Below, in pieces: positions 62,808 to 64,000 of a DNA stretch of 64,000 nt. The position numbers and the translations under genes were made by a program. Source of the stretch: Bog-532 sp963830385 (lineage in GTDB: Bacteria > Actinomycetota > Actinomycetes > Streptosporangiales > Streptosporangiaceae); the NCBI GenBank assembly GCA_963830385.1, contig CAWHMD010000006.1:124001-188000 (forward strand). Reading direction: 5' to 3'. Below the pieces are notes generated by a model that worked only from the letters and a program-made list of their open reading frames with translations, did no database searches and was not told the DNA's origin. How positions within the stretch are numbered: position 1 is the stretch's first letter; each line of letters starts with the position of its first letter.

Positions 62808-64000
62808 ATGTCCGAAAAGCACAACAAAAGTCAAGCCGATAGTGATGCGAAATCGTTCGAATTTATGTCAAAGATAATTTACGATCTCGCTACTGACGGA
62901 AATGCCCCAGAAATGATTAGGCTGACGGATCAATGGGCAGAAGAACTGCAGTCGGCGCCCTCGAGTGACCCTCTTGACATGCTGGAACTAGCAATACTGC
63001 GAGCATGGGCACTATACAGCTGCAACGATTATCACGCCGCTAATGATCAACTCATTGAAATACTGGGACATGTTAGCTGGATGCTCGACTCATTCACCAG
63101 ACCAGGAAATAAAGCGGATATAGATCGATTGGAGCGCGCCAATCGAGTAAAAGGCAATGCGCTGAACCAACTGGGACAGCTGTTTACCGGTCCGGCAGGA
63201 AATATTCCCGCCGGACTGGAGTTTCTTAGAGCGGCCCTCGATCTCAGAAAAGAAAATCCGAAAGATAGGCTGGCTTACGCTCAGACCCTGGCAAACATTG
63301 CCGGTGCCGAACAGAAACTAGGTCATCCAGAGGCGGCTCTAGCCGCTCTAGAAGAGGCAATAGGTGTTCTGGAAAAGAACGCCGATCAGGGTCCATTTTC
63401 AGAATACCCAGAAATGCTGGCCAACCTGGGGGACATCCATCATGCACTTGAAAACCAAGATCTAGCCCGGACTACCCTGGAAAGGGCGCTGAGTGCGGCC
63501 ATCTCACAGTTTGGCGCAGATAGCATGGTGACCGCGAGGATTCATGCCCGCTTGGGATATCTAATGCTCAGCGATTGGGATATGCCGCACGACGCAGACA
63601 GACATCTGACTCGAGCTCTAATCATAGCTGTGCGATCACGTGCGGAGTCTAGCTCAGTTTCCGTGGCTAGCGGCAACCTGCAGACGCCCGTGGATCTTTT
63701 CATGCTTCTCGATCCTTTTACTAGCAATGTCGGTGTGCACTTGGCGTGGTCATGCTGGAAGAACGGCGAGCAAGCTCGGTCCATTCGACTCATCGAGAGA
63801 TATGGCGTGAGAGATGACATTCTTCTACGTCATGCGTGTGAGATGGCTTCAGAAGACAGGCGCTTGGCCAGACTCACTCAAGAGAGATTTAAGATCGATC
63901 TTGCTCTTTCGATGACGGAAGAGTTGCCGGGTAATTCTATGCTTCGCACCATCGCACTGGAAGCTGTTATGCGGCGCAAGGGCCTTGGCATGCTCGTGTC
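62808..64000 (+). CDS. TPR-repeat protein, probable N-terminal part of a TPR-CHAT protease (cut by window end)
   Basis: Open from ATG 62808 (AGGA 9 nt upstream) to the right edge, about 397 residues. TPR-type helices recur: AGLEFLRAALDLRKENPKDR, AYAQTLANIAGAEQKLGHPE, AALAALEEAIGVLE, ARTTLERALSAA. The last visible segment (RTIALEAVMRRKGLGMLVS) matches the linker that precedes CHAT protease domains in TPR-CHAT proteins (A/ELVLRRKG-like), so a CHAT caspase-like domain probably follows. The DNA is markedly more AT-rich than neighbours, with codons such as AAT, ATA and CTA, a sign of recent transfer. Confidence 0.65.
   Translation, partial: MSEKHNKSQADSDAKSFEFMSKIIYDLATDGNAPEMIRLTDQWAEELQSAPSSDPLDMLELAILRAWALYSCNDYHAANDQLIEILGHVSWMLDSFTRPGNKADIDRLERANRVKGNALNQLGQLFTGPAGNIPAGLEFLRAALDLRKENPKDRLAYAQTLANIAGAEQKLGHPEAALAALEEAIGVLEKNADQGPFSEYPEMLANLGDIHHALENQDLARTTLERALSAAISQFGADSMVTARIHARLGYLMLSDWDMPHDADRHLTRALIIAVRSRAESSSVSVASGNLQTPVDLFMLLDPFTSNVGVHLAWSCWKNGEQARSIRLIERYGVRDDILLRHACEMASEDRRLARLTQERFKIDLALSMTEELPGNSMLRTIALEAVMRRKGLGMLV

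Noticed and set aside
1..64000. tRNA, rRNA and CRISPR arrays
   Set aside because: I looked for cloverleaf-like stretches, rRNA-like conserved blocks and regularly spaced repeats and saw none. A tRNAscan and CRISPR search would settle it.

Overview
The window is high-GC DNA with GTG/TTG starts, stop-start overlaps and IS701, IS630, IS3 and IS481 elements. This suggests an actinomycete (Actinomycetota, Streptomyces/Streptosporangiales-like); the genus cannot be set from sequence alone. Almost nothing here is housekeeping. It is an accessory region, a stack of biological-conflict (defence) modules with mobile elements between them.

Region 1 (1-10.9 kb, + strand, one tightly packed operon): a truncated upstream gene, a zinc-ribbon TRAFAC-type GTPase, a GAP1-like GTPase-associated protein, a second membrane-anchored zinc-ribbon GTPase, a 35-residue membrane peptide, a STAND/NB-ARC-like NTPase with a collagen-like linker, a single-chain E2-E1-JAB protein, and a CD-NTase. 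This joins a GTPase/GAP1 regulatory system to the ubiquitin-like and cyclic-oligonucleotide parts of a type II CBASS, with no recognisable standard CBASS effector.

Region 2 (10.9-18.3 kb): a small membrane protein, a decayed IS701-family copy, an intact-looking IS701-family element whose transposase crosses frames at a canonical slippery heptamer, two lower-GC cargo genes (membrane protein, GNAT acetyltransferase), a LysR fragment and an IS3-family remnant.

Region 3 (18.2-23.5 kb, - strand): an operon of an unknown protein, a Sel1-repeat/FtsK-EccC-like ATPase without membrane segments, a WXG100-like protein, and a third small gene broken by the IS3 remnant. No other type VII secretion genes are present.

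Region 4 (24.0-51.7 kb): a class I DISARM operon (drmD-drmMI-drmA-drmB-drmC, - strand) running without a gap into a second SNF2 helicase and a sacsin/HSP90-like ATPase with a degenerate HNH-like C-terminus. Three genes face it on the + strand: an HSDR_N-type nuclease, an unknown 583-residue protein and a 911-residue PLD-like protein. At the other end, divergent from drmD, lies an XRE-ImmA/IrrE regulator and a PIN-like protein. A perfect 26-bp palindrome between the divergent genes sits inside a predicted leaderless promoter and is the likely control point of the island.

Region 5 (51.7-64.0 kb): an IS481 remnant, a TraG/VirD4-type coupling protein and partner, an XRE regulator with a PLD-like domain, a row of small immunity-like genes (one Imm7-like) split by an IS630 insertion exactly at a stop codon, an HD-domain (p)ppGpp-hydrolase-like protein, a frameshifted ATP-grasp gene, and the start of a lower-GC TPR protein that probably continues into a CHAT protease. 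I saw no tRNA, rRNA or CRISPR array.
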